Origin: Tanypteryx hageni
Taxonomy: Eukaryota; Arthropoda; Insecta; Odonata; Petaluridae
Length of the DNA: 64,000 nt
NCBI GenBank assembly: GCA_028673005.1
Contig: CM054114.1
Location: 19,221,637 to 19,285,636, forward strand
Direction: 5' to 3'
Under the pieces are notes generated by a model, which made no database searches, was not told where the DNA came from, and was given only the letters and a program-made list of their open reading frames with translations. This document shows positions 34,418 through 45,539 of the stretch, piece by piece. Position 1 is the stretch's first letter. Each line of letters begins with the position of its first letter. Position numbers and translations under genes: made by a program.

Positions 34418-36324
34418 ATGGGTGCTTTCGGTGTGAACCGCATGTCCCCGGTGATGCAGGGTTTGGAAGCGAGGAAGGTGAGGAGATGGTGGGGTGCCTG
34501 GTGCCTCCCTGTGCTGCTCTTCATGTTGGCGCACCGCATTGCCGTCGGGGCCGACGAGATCCCCGAATCCAACCACCGGAAGGAATCGAAATCGACCAAC
34601 CTCACGGTCTGCGAAGAAGGCTTGATAGTCCCGGCATGGTTGCCTTTGGACAACCTGAGCGTCGGCGACAGGGTATCGAGGGGTCTCGTTTATTTCATCT
34701 CGCTGGCTTACCTCTTCATAGGAGTTTCCATCATAGCCGACAGGTTCATGTCTTCCATCGAAGTGATTACCTCCCAGGAGAAAGAGGTGACGGTAAGAGT
34801 GGGTTCCTCGGGAGAGACGCAGATTGTGGTGGTCAGGGTGTGGAACGAAACGGTGGCCAACCTCACCCTCATGGCTTTGGGTTCTTCCGCGCCGGAGATC
34901 CTGCTCTCGATCATCGAGATAGGCGCCAAGAACTTCGAGGCGGGAGATCTCGGTCCGGGTACCATCGTTGGGTCGGCGGCCTTCAACCTCTTCGTCATCA
35001 TCGCCTACTGCATGTACGTGATCCCCAACGGAGAAGTGCGCAAGATAAAGCATCTCAGGGTGTTCTTCGTCACGGCGACCTGGTCGGTGTTCGCTTACGT
35101 CTGGCTCTACCTCATCCTCGCCGTCATATCCGAAGGTGAGGTGGAGGTGTGGGAGGGCTTGGTGACCTTCCTGTTCTTCCCCCTTACCGTCATCACGGCT
35201 TACATAGCCGACAGGCGCATGCTGATCTACAAGTACCTGAACAAGCGGTATAGGATAAACAGGAGGGGAGTGGTGGTCGAGGGCGAGGGAGACGTAGAGA
35301 TGGGCCCGGCGGGGGCTTCGAAGGACGCGGCCAGCAACCACGTGGGCGGGGCGAGGAGGTCCATCGACGGATTGAAACACTTCGAGGAGGAGGAAATGAG
35401 CGAGGAAGTCAGAGATTTCGAGCAGAGCAGGCGGGAGTTCATCAGGGTGCTGAGAGAGCTGAGGCAGAAGCACCCGACCCTGGACATGGAGACCCTCGAG
35501 GCGATGGCGAGGGAAGAGGCTCTCTCAAGGGGCCCCAAATCGCGAGCCTTCTATCGGATGCAGGCGACTAGGAAGATGGTTGGCAGCGGTAACCTGATGA
35601 AGAAGATGCAGGAAAGGGCCTCCAAGGAGTACAGCGTAAAATCTGTGCAACCCATCGCCGAAGACGAAGCCTCGAAGGTCGACAGCGAGATAATCCGCAT
35701 ATTCTTCGACCCGGGACATTACACGGTGATGGAGAACGTGGGAGATTTCGAGGTCAGGGTGGCCAGGGAGGGTGGGAACCCCGATCAGGCTGTTTTGGTC
35801 GACTTCGAGACGGAAGACGGCACTGCCAACGCCGGGAGCGACTACGTCGCCGCCCGGGGAACACTTTTGCTGGGACCAGGCGTCGACAACGCGACCATAA
35901 ACCTTCAGGTGCTAGACGACGACGTGTTCGAGGAGGACGAGCACTTTTACGTGAGGCTAAGCAACCTTCGCCTCGCCGCTCCCGACGGCACCCCGTTGCC
36001 GGCTCCCCAGGCCGCAAACGGGGGCACGAGGGGTGCCGGGAGTCCGACCTCGCCAACGGAGTCGGGCGCGGCGGTGCAGCTGGTCTCCCCCGCCTTGGCG
36101 ACCGTCATGATCCTCGACGACGATCACGGAGGCATATTCGCGTTCCCCGAAAGGGACTTGGAGGTGGTGGAGTCGGCCGGCGCGGTGGAGTTGAAGGTGT
36201 CCAGGTGGAGTGGTGCGAGAGGGAAGGTGGCGTTGCCGTACCACACGGAAGACGGGACGGCCAAGGCCGGAAAGGAATACGAGACGGTGGAAGGAGAGAT
36301 CATCTTCGAGAACAACGAGACAGA
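34418..36324 (+). CDS. Calx: Na+/Ca2+ exchanger (Calx/SLC8 family), first coding exon, partial
   Basis: This plasma-membrane antiporter exchanges three Na+ for one Ca2+ and clears cytosolic calcium. The exon encodes 635 codons plus two bases of the next. Start: the first ATG in frame (34418), with G at -3 and G at +4. Residues 22-45 look like a signal peptide (cleavage after IAVGA). NLTV at 61-64 is a glycosylation sequon. Membrane segments begin near 86. The alpha-1 ion-binding repeat is at 148-190, with MALGSSAPEILLS and GDLGPGTIVGSAAFN. RRMLIYKYLNKRYRINRR (266-283) matches the XIP autoinhibitory segment. CBD1 is about 424-570, with DFETEDGTANAGSDY (462-476), the acidic DDDVFEEDEHF (500-510) and DDDH (567-570). 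CBD2 starts at GGIFAF (571) and is cut after NNET at a phase-2 donor. The alpha-2 repeat must lie in later exons outside the window. The exon is clearly GC-richer than its AT-rich surroundings. Family assignment is secure; orthology to insect Calx is inferred. Confidence 0.95.
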
Positions 36325-36330
36325 GTGAGT
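36325..36330 (+). promoter_or_regulatory. 5' splice donor ending the first Calx coding exon
   Basis: GTGAGT follows ...GAGACAGA. Reading through gives a stop at once (TGA at 36326-36328), while the family continues in CBD2 here (NDE-V-KTI in vertebrates). The position inside CBD2 matches the known end of the large SLC8 exon, after which alternatively spliced exons follow in vertebrates and flies. Confidence 0.9.
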
Positions 36331-36359
36331 GTGCCGCCCCTTTTTCCGCGTCACGGCTT

Positions 36360-36381
36360 CCCCCCCCCCCCCCCCCCCCCC
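36360..36381 (+). repeat. Poly-C run of 22
   Basis: A mononucleotide C tract lies 30 bp after the splice donor. It could form G-quadruplex or i-motif structures, or reflect an assembly weak point. Confidence 0.9.
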
Positions 36382-36684
36382 GTCCCGTGCGCTTTAGAGA
36401 GCCCATGCCTCTTATCGTGATGCATCCGCACTTGTTTTTATTGACTAAGTTTTAAAATGGTTTGGCCATTTTAACTGCTCTTGTGATTAGGTTGTGACTT
36501 CAGCTTCGGTCTCCCAGACTGCTATCGTTTTTTGTCGCTACTTACTATTTACTTTATATATGTCTAGAATTTGATTTTCCGTGTTTTGAGAATCTGTCAT
36601 GAGGTTTGTGAGGTGTATTGAATGATCAAGTTTCATCTCATTTCTTTAGAAAATGTAAAGTAGCGTGATAATGTGATACTGTGA
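36382..36684 (+). other. Calx intron sequence
   Basis: Nothing recognised apart from being intronic by position. Confidence 0.4.
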
Positions 36685-36692
36685 CTTTAGGT

Positions 36693-36980
36693 CAGGGATC
36701 GCCAACCTTTTCTGAATGACGGACCACATTCATAATTATGAATGCAGCGGAAAGCCGCATTGGTAGTGACGAGAGCCTCGTTGGGCCGCAGGAGGGTTTA
36801 CATCAGAAATTATCTAGATATTGTTTGGCCTCATTTTAGTGAAAATCAAGGCCAAATAATTTACTAGCAGTAAAACTTCATCAGAAAAGATTTTGATACT
36901 ACTTGGACTAAAAAAATATGAAATTGTCTGTATTACATTTCACCGTACGTCGCCCGCGGGCCATAGGTTACCAACCCTTG
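36693..36980. mobile_element. 288-bp hAT-type element with perfect 8-bp TSD, in Calx intron
   Basis: The left end is CAGGGATCGCCAACCTTTTC and the right end, read inward, is CAAGGGTTGGTAACCTATGG. Identical CTTTAGGT octamers lie at 36685-36692 and 36981-36988. Subterminal GGGCCGC/GCGGGCC motifs are present. It is non-autonomous. Confidence 0.9.
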
Positions 36981-36988
36981 CTTTAGGT

Positions 36989-37963
36989 GATGTCTAATAG
37001 ATCGTTTCTTAGTAGCCAAAATTTAAATAATTTAGTTTTTTCATAAATGAACTTCCCGTTTTCCCGACTGCTCCGCGTTCTCTTAGCGTAAGGTAGCGAA
37101 GAAATGCGAAACTATTATTCAAGTGGTATCTCAAAAATCGCACTTCAATAGTTAAATGTGTAGTGTTGAGATTGAGTGGAAGATCGTCATAGCCGCTGTT
37201 TCCTACATGGCCACTCCTACGTGTACGCGAATTTCGGGCAGAAACGCCTTTTCCCTGTTTTGAAAACAAATTAATTAGTCTCTTCTCGACAGAATATAGT
37301 CGACGGACTTAGTTGTTTATCCGATAACAGTGATCCTCTACGTGTTTCCGTTGTTTATGTTCATTCTAGGAAGTTTTATCTCATTGGCTGCCATTATATG
37401 AAAATGTTATTTTCTTGGAATGCCCAAAAACATTTCTCCCTCTATTCTCTCTCAATCTTTCCAATGGGAATTCGTCAGGGCTCTTATTGCCTTCTTTGAC
37501 TTTGTCCGAAAAATTCCACTTTTCTCGGAGAGTGAATTTAATCAAGTTTCTTCTGAACTTTCTTTCTCATTTCTTAAATATTCTCATAATATTAATAAAA
37601 TGAAAACATTCATTCTCTCTTTGTTTGCGTAGTTTTCAAGAATATTTTATTTTCTATGTCATATACTACATATTTATATTTAAATTCCTAATCCATCATT
37701 CTATCATTAATGAATGATCCCTTTATAATGCCATACGGTTCTAAGTATTAATTAATATTAAAAGACACATTGACACATTCATTTTCAATTTTGACCTGTT
37801 GTATTACTTTCTTCTCGTAAAAGCCGCTTATCTGACGACTTGATTTTGAATTGACGGACAATCTGTCCAAGGAACACAATTAAAAATGTATGTTATGAAT
37901 TAATGTTTTTTTCGGCGTCTCTCACAAATTGTTATCGTAATACAAAGTTAGATCATCTATAGC
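36989..37963 (+). other. AT-rich intronic DNA
   Basis: No exon with exchanger similarity was seen. 37410-37620 is T/C-rich with short open frames only. Confidence 0.35.
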
Positions 37964-38105
37964 GTTTCCACGATTAAAAATTAGGAAAAAGAAACAATGT
38001 AATGTTCAACATATACAGAAATGGAATTAATTTCACTAAGTTGCGAATGTTGATCATTACATTGTTTCTTTTTCCTAGTTTCAAATTTTTGAATCGTTCC
38101 ACAAA
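37964..38105. repeat. Hairpin with ~50-bp arms in Calx intron
   Basis: The left arm has TAGGAAAAAGAAACAATGTA followed by ATGTTCAACAT. The right arm has ATGTTGATCAT followed by TACATTGTTTCTTTTTCCTA. Outer flanks GTTTCCACGATT and AATCGTTCCAC extend the pairing with a bulge. The loop is about 30 nt. It could be a small foldback element or a transcribed double-stranded RNA. Confidence 0.75.
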
Positions 38106-38540
38106 GTATCACTTAGTACTATAAGTTTCCACGAGTTGATAGATGTAACATTTTATAGCAAAAGAGAGTAAGTAAAGTATAGCTTTTCATTTACATAGTT
38201 ATACTCCGATTCTACAAGCTTAGAGGGAGCCAGCGGCCAGTTTCAAATATTCAAATCAAGTGTTTGTTTCGATTTTTACCTAAAATTTCATATCACGAAA
38301 ACTTTTCAATCCATGCGATAAGTTTAAAACATCCTGAATTTTGAGCATGTCGATTTTGTATACATTCATAAATATAATGTAGGTCGCGTCATCCATAATC
38401 AAAGGTGTTAGTAATTTCGCCGCGTCCAATTTCTTGTAAATGGTTTCACGGAATCACGCAGCGAGACTAAATCGCACTTAAGAAAACAGTCATTCGCCTC
38501 ATTACTTTCTATTGTTTCTTATGTAACCTTTAAATGTGGT
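38106..38540 (+). other. AT-rich intronic DNA
   Basis: No feature recognised. Confidence 0.3.
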
Positions 38541-38546
38541 GAATAG

Positions 38547-39116
38547 CAGCGTTTCTCAACCTTATTGATAATGCGGCCCATCTAAGCTACAATAAATTAT
38601 CCGTGGTCCAACCAAAACTACAAAAAATTTTCTGCGGTCCACTCATATATCAATAGGTGCATTTATAGGCCAGAGAAAATTTGTTCTTGACCAACAGTAG
38701 CGGGTTATTAGAAAAAACAAAACAATTAATTAAAAGTTTCATTGGTTATTTATTACGTTTGCATTTTACAAAATATTAAGCTATGGCCAGAGCCGGGGCA
38801 TGGGCTATGCGAGCGAGACACCCGCCTAGGGTGCGACAAATGAGTTTTAACTTTTAAATGTTTTGTATTATAAAATATATTTTATATATTATATATTTTA
38901 TCTCTACATTGTAGATAAACTAGTTTTTAAAGAGATACTGTGCTGTATACTTTCATTAGGAGGGGGCATAACTTTCATATCTTGCCAAGGGTGCAAAAAT
39001 GGCTTGTCCCGGCACTGACAGTGGCTATTCTTTTGTGAGTTTTAAAAAAACCGACCTTAATTTTTTCCGCAACCCACCTCAAATCTCTTTCGCATCCCAC
39101 CGGTTGAGAAACGCTA
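38547..39116. mobile_element. hAT-type element carrying a nested hAT element
   Basis: The left end is CAGCGTTTCTCAACCTTATT and the right end, read inward, is TAGCGTTTCTCAACCGGTGG. Flanks GTGAATAG and GTGTAGAA share five of eight bases, so the duplication is eroded. Subterminal GCGGCCCAT and GCGGTCCAC occur on the left. The interior 38788-39017 is a separate insertion. Confidence 0.7.
38788..39017. mobile_element. 230-bp hAT-type element nested in the previous one
   Basis: The left end is CAGAGCCGGGGCATGGGC and the right end, read inward, is CAGTGCCGGGACAAGCCATT. Both are followed by a G/C-rich part with a GCACCC/GGGTGC pair (CTAGGGTGCG and AAGGGTGCAA). Flanks GCTATGGC and ACAGTGGC match at five of eight. 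Confidence 0.6.
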
Positions 39117-39501
39117 GTGTAGAAGATACGATTCACCAGGCGCCCTTCTCGCGTCCGAATTCCGATAGCGGGCTGGGAAAAGTAGTAATTCAAGTGCATC
39201 GCGCGAGGGAAAGTAAGTGCTTCGGAACGGTGCTTGGTCCAATGGCGGAAGCAGTGGTTTGCCGGCGTGGGCTTTTGGGTTTCCCCTTCCTTCCTTCCTC
39301 CGTGCAATGGTACTAAAAGCGTGCGTGATTGGATTTTTCTCCAGTGTTGTGTATGTGCTTTGGATAGGAAAGAACATGCGGTCATTAGAATAAATATGTT
39401 CAAAGGATAGGGAGGGAGAATGGAACTACTTTGATCCGAATCTGACGATCCCAAAAGGAATATTGTTGCCATGGAGGCCGAACCGAACAACAATTTTTAT
39501 C
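39117..39501 (+). other. Intronic DNA, no gene
   Basis: Short open frames on both strands without recognisable content. Confidence 0.3.
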
Positions 39502-39509
39502 GTGTAAAA

Positions 39510-39948
39510 CAGCGTTTCCCAACCGGTGGTTCGCCTACCCCTAGTGGTTCGCGATAAAAATTTCGTAATGGGGTATTTTACTTTCTTGGTTCTACAGTCC
39601 TTACCTATATTTTAATTTATTTCAAATTAATTGCGTTTTTATTTTCAATTTTGTCTTATGCTTCAAGAATTATACGTTTTAATTTTGCAGGGTACTAACT
39701 AAAAACTGATGACAATATCAGAAATTATGACTTTATTGTAAACGTCTACGTACTACGTGCTATATACACTTTTTATTTTTCATGAATTAAAAGCGTTCAT
39801 AAAAATTTGTTTTTACAATTAAGAGTTTACTGCAAAAACTGTTGCAACTCAAGGGATTCGCAAATATAAAAGGTTAATCCAAGAGGCTCGCGACGAGATA
39901 TTGGTTAGCTCAAGGGTCTCGCGAAGTGAAAAAGGTTGGGAACCGTTG
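39510..39948. mobile_element. 439-bp hAT-type element with 8-bp TSD
   Basis: The left end is CAGCGTTTCCCAACCGGTGG and the right end, read inward, is CAACGGTTCCCAACCTTTTT. Flanks GTGTAAAA (39502-39509) and GTGTAAGA (39949-39956) match at seven of eight. TTCGCGA-type motifs are repeated inside both ends. It is non-autonomous. Confidence 0.85.
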
Positions 39949-40074
39949 GTGTAAGACAATACATATAGTAACCAAATTTTTTTACTGAAAAATCCTCGTC
40001 AGGATTTGTGTACCATTGACCGGGTCGCATGCTATCTTTCAGACGACGACCGAACCGAGTGTGAATTTCATAAG

Positions 40075-42070
40075 GCTAGTTTTAAAATATCAAAATTTCT
40101 GTAATCCCTACTTCGTTTTTTTTACAAATCCTACCTCTAAAAATAATTTCAGCACCGTAGCACATTCGAAAATACATAAACCTTGAAATTTTGGTTAAAC
40201 AATTGCGAATTTTTAGCGGCCGCATTGTTGCACTTTTTCAAGACTTTCGTTTTTTCTAGCCGGTTTTGCACAAAATCCTACCTAAGAAAAAAATTTCGAA
40301 TCTCCAGGTCATCTGGAAGTGCCTAAACATTAGTATCCTCCTCCTCTGTAAGGAACGTCTATATATAATGATAATATTTATTTAATTGTTTAAATTTCAA
40401 AAGTTTAATGCGGCCGCAATAACACTATGTTGGAGCTTTTCAAATGTTTGTTAGTTTAAATGCACTGAGCTCTACCTAACTTTAAAATTTCAGCTTCCTA
40501 GCCTTCCCCAAAGTACCTAAACATTTATCTATTAGTTTAAATCTTAAGAATTTTTAACAGCCAAAGAAATTAAAACATCAAAATTTTCATAATTTATTAT
40601 TTAGTTTTTTCACATAATCTACCGGTAAAAATTTTTTAGCTTCGTAGCACATTCGATAATACATAAAACTGAAAAATATGTTTAAACAATTGCGAATTTT
40701 TAGCGGTCAAATTTTTGAACTTTTTCAAAATTTATTTTTTTGTATGTATTATTTTCTACAAAATGATTTCAAAAACTCGAACCTACAGCATATAGTTTTC
40801 AAGATAAAAATTATTAAACTTTAATGTTCAAATGGGGTTAAAAAACCCCCTAAAAATTAACAATTTTAAAATTTTTGAGTTTTATAGTTGGTTATGAGAA
40901 AAATTCTATATTCTTGCAATATTTCAGCTTCCTTCCTTCTTATTAGATTGGTCTACACACTGGATTACGTTTTCCCATGCTAACTTATGGGAGATATTCC
41001 GGGGTCTCTGGAGTCGAACCCAAGACACTGTAAGCAAAAGTGACAATAATTCCTAATAGATATTGTGGCCATCTAGCAACACTGAAAATGTCATCTTTCT
41101 AGCTTACCGGCAAGTGCCCATAATTAATTTACAAAAATGGCGCAATGCTTGTCTTATGGGAAAAAACGCAAATTTCGGAATTTCTAGAGTCGAACTCATG
41201 TCGTTTAGGTAAGAAGTGTCATTTTATGTGTAAGTTTCTCAATGATATCTACAAAAACTAAAACTTTCAGCTCTCTAGCTCTTGTAGTTTGGGCTGGACA
41301 TTAGTATCCTCCTGTTATATATGTTATATATATCCTCCTCTGTAAGAAACGTCGATGTATAATGACTAGTAGAAGGTGCTTGCATACTGCAAGCATTTCA
41401 TCTCACCTTGAAAAATCATTCAATTTTTAGACAGATTTCATCATGAGAAATATTTCTTTAATTCTAAAGATTTCTCATCTGGACAGGTGTTCGTTTTGCA
41501 ATTTTAGAAATATTATAACTTTCCCACATTGAGTTAATAATGCCACACATTTCTGCCAAATTTTAAATTTATTTTACAATTAGAAGTGAAATAACATTTA
41601 TCTAATTGTTTAAATTTAAATAATTTTTATCGGCCATAATTAAAAATTTATGGATAAATTGAAATGTTTATTCCTTTACATAGTTGAACCTCTAAATAAT
41701 TTAAAAATTTCAGGTACCTAACTTGCGGCGTAAGGTCTAAGCGTCTACCAATTTGTTTAAATTTTAAGAATTTTAACTACCAAACAAATAAAAATATCAA
41801 AATTTCTATAATCTCTATTTCGTTATTTTACAAATCCTACCTCTAAAAAAAATTTCAGCTTCGTAGCACATTTGAAAATACATAAACCTTGAAATTTTGT
41901 TTAAACAATTGCGAATTTTTAGCGGCCACATTGTTGCACTTTTTTAAGATTTTCGTTTTTTCTGGTCGGTTTTGACAAAATCCTATCAAGAAAAAAATTT
42001 CCTATCTCCAGCTCATCTGGAAGTGCCTAAACATTAGTATCCTCCTATATGTTATATGTTATCATTATAT
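40075..42070. repeat. Composite element Y (second copy of the 146-bp-period element)
   Basis: It contains the end of a unit (40085-40335), the inverted unit start CCTCCTCTGTAAGGAACGTC (about 40341), partial modules (40376-40740), and the middle segment in opposite orientation to X (40800-41290, with GGAGTCGAACCCAAGACAC). Then follow the inverted unit start again (41330-41355) and a nearly complete unit (about 41360-42050). Module equivalence points fall at 40407, 40556 and 40702 and at 41629, 41775 and 41921, with steps of 149, 146, 146 and 146. There is no coding capacity. Confidence 0.7.
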
Positions 42071-42747
42071 ATCGTATGTTATATCCTCCCGCTCTCTTGA
42101 GTTTAATAACCTGTTAAGCAGGAATATTTCGGTTTTGCTATTAATGTTTGTTGTTGGAATTCAGAGGAAATTACATAAAGCGATCATTTCTAAATTTGAG
42201 ATAATGTGCTTCATTAAAGCAAGCATTTGAAGACTGTAGAAAGCGTCTCTATCTTGACCTTTATTTGCATTTTTATCACGCTAGACACATTCCGAATGCT
42301 AATGCCATTAACTTTTAAGCGGAAGTCCTATCATCGTAAATTTATTAGTTTGTGCAAAAATTCCTCCTTTGTCGCCGGCTCGGATTTGTGAATCTGATTT
42401 ATGCAAAATCTTTTCGCCTCGTTTTAGAGAGCAGTTTGAATCTGCGAAGATTCTCTCTTGTTTGCTCAAAGAAAAAGTTTTCGCCTAAGTATCACCGAAC
42501 TGGAATTTCATTCGAGTCTGAAAGCGGTCAGCTGATTGGCGGTTCCACAATACATTCGGCTAAAATTGCCGAAGTTACCTGTCCCATTATTCCTGCCTTT
42601 AGGCTCGGGATTCCATTCATTCTTCCTCCATTCATCGGTTTTCAGAGTTCGGCAGTCATTTCCCTCCGTCTGGGTGGACTGGAAATTTTGGCGACTTAAG
42701 GGGTGATTGCTCTCTATGTATCATATTCTTTTATTGATCCGATGCCG
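42071..42747 (+). other. Intronic DNA, no gene recognised
   Basis: A 115-codon open frame (42352-42699) has no recognised domain and no splice-site evidence. Confidence 0.3.
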
Positions 42748-42832
42748 TTAATCCTTCACAGGCATGGAACAAATATGTAATACGTTGTGTATGGTGGGAT
42801 TGCATCTGACCTTGATTTATTTAGATGTTCTT
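42748..42832. mobile_element. Solo end resembling the piggyBac-like element
   Basis: TTAATCCTTCACAGGCATGG is followed after ~25 bp by TATGGTGGGATTGCATCTGA. This mirrors the left-end layout at 23802-23880 (TTAA, CTTAACTGGTGTGG, then TATGGCGGGGTCAGATTTGA). No partner end was found downstream. Confidence 0.35.
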
Positions 42833-43618
42833 GTTTTATTGAATGCGTTTTTCCATTACGAATTTTTAATACGTTTTATGTAATGTCAAAGAACGATATT
42901 AGAGTCGCAAGTTGTGAATTCAGCTTTAACTAACATTTAAAAAATAAATTTTGATATATTATAAAATTTGTTTTCTCCTCAATAATTTTTTAAAACTATA
43001 AGATGGTTTAATGTAACAAAATGTGTCATTGAAAAATTCAGTTACGACTCGTGCAATGGTGTTGATTAGAAAATCCGATCCCGTCAAGCTTGCCTCTTCG
43101 AAGCTACTGTAGTGTAGAACGGTAGATCTTAGAGAACTTGAGAATGCACGACATTTACTTGCAGCTCCTATTGATCAAACAGTTGAAAATTCTCGGGATC
43201 AGATTCAATCCTGCCATAACAGTTGAGGATAAGCGTTCTTTTATCTTCTTCGTCGCTGGCGTAAAATATGCTATTTTTTCTTATGAATTCCGAATTTATT
43301 TCTTTTCTCGCAGTTTCGGAAATAATTTTCTCCAAAACAAAAAAATCCCCGCTTTCAGTTACCGTTGATTGGTCAGTTTCGTGCGCGCGTGAAAACATTT
43401 TTTTTTACTTTGACGTCCAAGAATAACGCGTCAATCCAAAAGGCATTCGTGACCGGGATACAGCTCATTGCATTTACACCACGTTGAAAAAAAAATACAT
43501 TTTTCGTATACAAACTCAGAGCGTAAAACTTTATTCCTCGATAAATTGGACGTTATCGAATAAAGCGGAAGACACGATTTCGGCTTGTTTTTTCCCGTAG
43601 GAGAGAACACGCGAGTCC
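42833..43618 (+). other. AT-rich intronic DNA
   Basis: No gene or repeat recognised. Confidence 0.3.
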
Positions 43619-43626
43619 GTTGTAAC

Positions 43627-44338
43627 CAGGGCATCGAACCGGACCCGTACCAAAAATGGAAACGAAAAAAACGTTATTTTAGCTGGAGTGAAACAGATCC
43701 CAAACAGGAAAAAATCTTTTTCTAAATCCGAACCGAAACAGATTTTTTTCGTTCCATTTTTTCGGTTGGCATAAATAGTGGGAGCGAAAGAAGGTTTTTT
43801 TTGCTTTAATACGAGTCTTTTTTTAAACCCTCACGTTTCAACCCCGAATAAGGCAAAGGCTAATGGTTTTCTTGAGAATACATGCTCCTAAGCCTTTGGA
43901 GAGATGCATCTTATTAGCTTTTATACGCGCTAAAAAGGAAAAAATAAATTTTAAATTCCTATAGAACAGTATTAGACGGAGTCGTATGAAAGGAGCCGTT
44001 TACAAATTGAATAACGAAAATGTAAGAAGGGAATTCATACTATGTTTTACTGTTCGTTACTTGGTGGTAGAGGGTGCTTGCGCGGTGTTACATGTGAATA
44101 TCTATTTTTGTCTTCTTGACTTGCGATAGTGAACACGTATTTGGTTTAAATAAAAAATAACATCAATTAATAAAAATTATTTTGGAATTCTCTTGGAATT
44201 TTCCCCAAAAATTCCAAAGTCGGAGCGAAAACAAACGGTTTGAACCGGTTCAATGGTGGTTGCTGAAGCGAGACCGGAACCGAACCGAAATATTTTTTTG
44301 TGTGAACTGGAGCGAAAAAATTTCGGTTCGATGCTCGG
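43627..44338. mobile_element. 712-bp hAT-type element with CGAACCG-rich ends
   Basis: The left end is CAGGGCATCGAACCGGACCC and the right end, read inward, is CCGAGCATCGAACCGAAATT. Flanks GTTGTAAC (43619-43626) and GTTATAAC (44339-44346) match at seven of eight. Subterminal CGGTTC/GAACCG motifs recur many times (for example near 43727, 44240-44285 and 44322), as in hAT elements with repeated transposase-binding sites. Confidence 0.8.
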
Positions 44339-44346
44339 GTTATAAC

Positions 44347-45040
44347 ATAGAACGAAGGAATCGATGCTAGTCATCGGAGATAAGGCTATCGATTATTCCA
44401 TTCAAAATTGCATCATCTCATTTTTTCCCACGAACTGTGTCATTGATCGACCTTGAATTGACCTCACTTTGGTCCCCGCCGTCCTCTCCGCATACCGGTT
44501 TGACAAGAGATCCGCCCGTAATCCTCCGTGTTATTTCCTCTTTGCCAGCAAACTGAGAGTCGATTTACCTCGAGGTTATTATAACCTTGAAAGGTAAAAA
44601 GGTTGTGGAAAACGAGAAGAACCGTAGCAGTTGTTTATCACGGTTTCCTTAACGAACTTCGTTAGCTATCTGCTGCGGGAAAAAGGATGCGAAGCGGTTA
44701 ATTTCTCCCGCGATGCGAAAAATGATCGAAAAGGACGCTTCCGAGAAAATTCCTGGTAGGAAGCCATCGCTGGAAACGAGGGAAAATTATTTTCTTCTCG
44801 ATTTTCGACGAAAAAAGTTGACGTTAGCCTATTGTCTCTTATGTCGTAACCCTTGTTGCCGTTCGACTTTTCATCCAACTTATAATTGATAAACTCTAGT
44901 AGCTGTAAAAAGGAAAAGCGGAGGTGTAATTCGCCTGCTGTCACCACTGCTTATTGTTCGCAAAACATTTATCAGTTGTCCTTGACGCGCAGCTTCTTTC
45001 GTCTCTTGTTCTGATCCTAACTGCAATAAATGCCTCTGTT
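44347..45040 (+). other. Intronic DNA, no gene recognised
   Basis: Moderately GC-richer at 44450-44760. Open frames lack recognisable content. Confidence 0.3.
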
Positions 45041-45054
45041 TAGATTTTTATACC

Positions 45055-45160
45055 CAATGAATGACCACTGATGACGGCCGCCGTGCCACCGAATCACTTG
45101 TCTGTTTTCCCGACATTTGTTATGGCTGTTGTAAAGAAATATTTTGACAATTTAATTTGA
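45055..45160 (+). repeat. Copy of the CTGATGA...CGAA motif family
   Basis: CCACTGATGACGGCCGCCGT is followed by GCCACCGAATCACTTGTCTG. CTGATGA is intact, but the second core element reads CCGAATC rather than CCGAAA. Confidence 0.45.
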
Positions 45161-45539
45161 TCCAGGTGGTAACAAGATATAAAAGCCACAGACACATAAC
45201 GTGTTAAGCATGTGTTGAATTATACAGTTGAGGTAGCATTCCACTTCTTTTGCGTGCAACAAACAAATTTCTCAGACTCTGCTATCAATTTTCAGTGGAG
45301 TCATTTGTTTTTCCAACTTTCCACGCTTCTTTCCCTATCACCTTTCATTTTCAACCATATGTCAGAATGACACATTTCAACTCTTTCCTCATTTACCGTT
45401 TCTGCCGATCTCTTGTCACATTTACGAGCTTTCCCAATTGCATTGCAGCTAGACGTAGACCATTCCAAGGTTCTTCATAAAAACAAGGACTAATAAATCA
45501 AATCGAAAAAATAATAAGCGCTTACCTCGGCTATTTCAA
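45161..45539 (+). other. Intronic DNA, nothing recognised
   Basis: Contains a 76-codon open frame with no recognised domain. Confidence 0.3.

Noticed and set aside
34321..35139. A 272-codon open frame overlapping Calx in another frame
   Set aside because: Shadow of the real reading frame, with no conserved motifs.
34274..35473. A 399-codon open frame on the minus strand opposite the Calx exon
   Set aside because: It lies antisense to a strongly conserved coding exon. Its composition (His/Asp/Arg-rich) is what the reverse complement of GC-rich codons produces, and no domain is recognisable.
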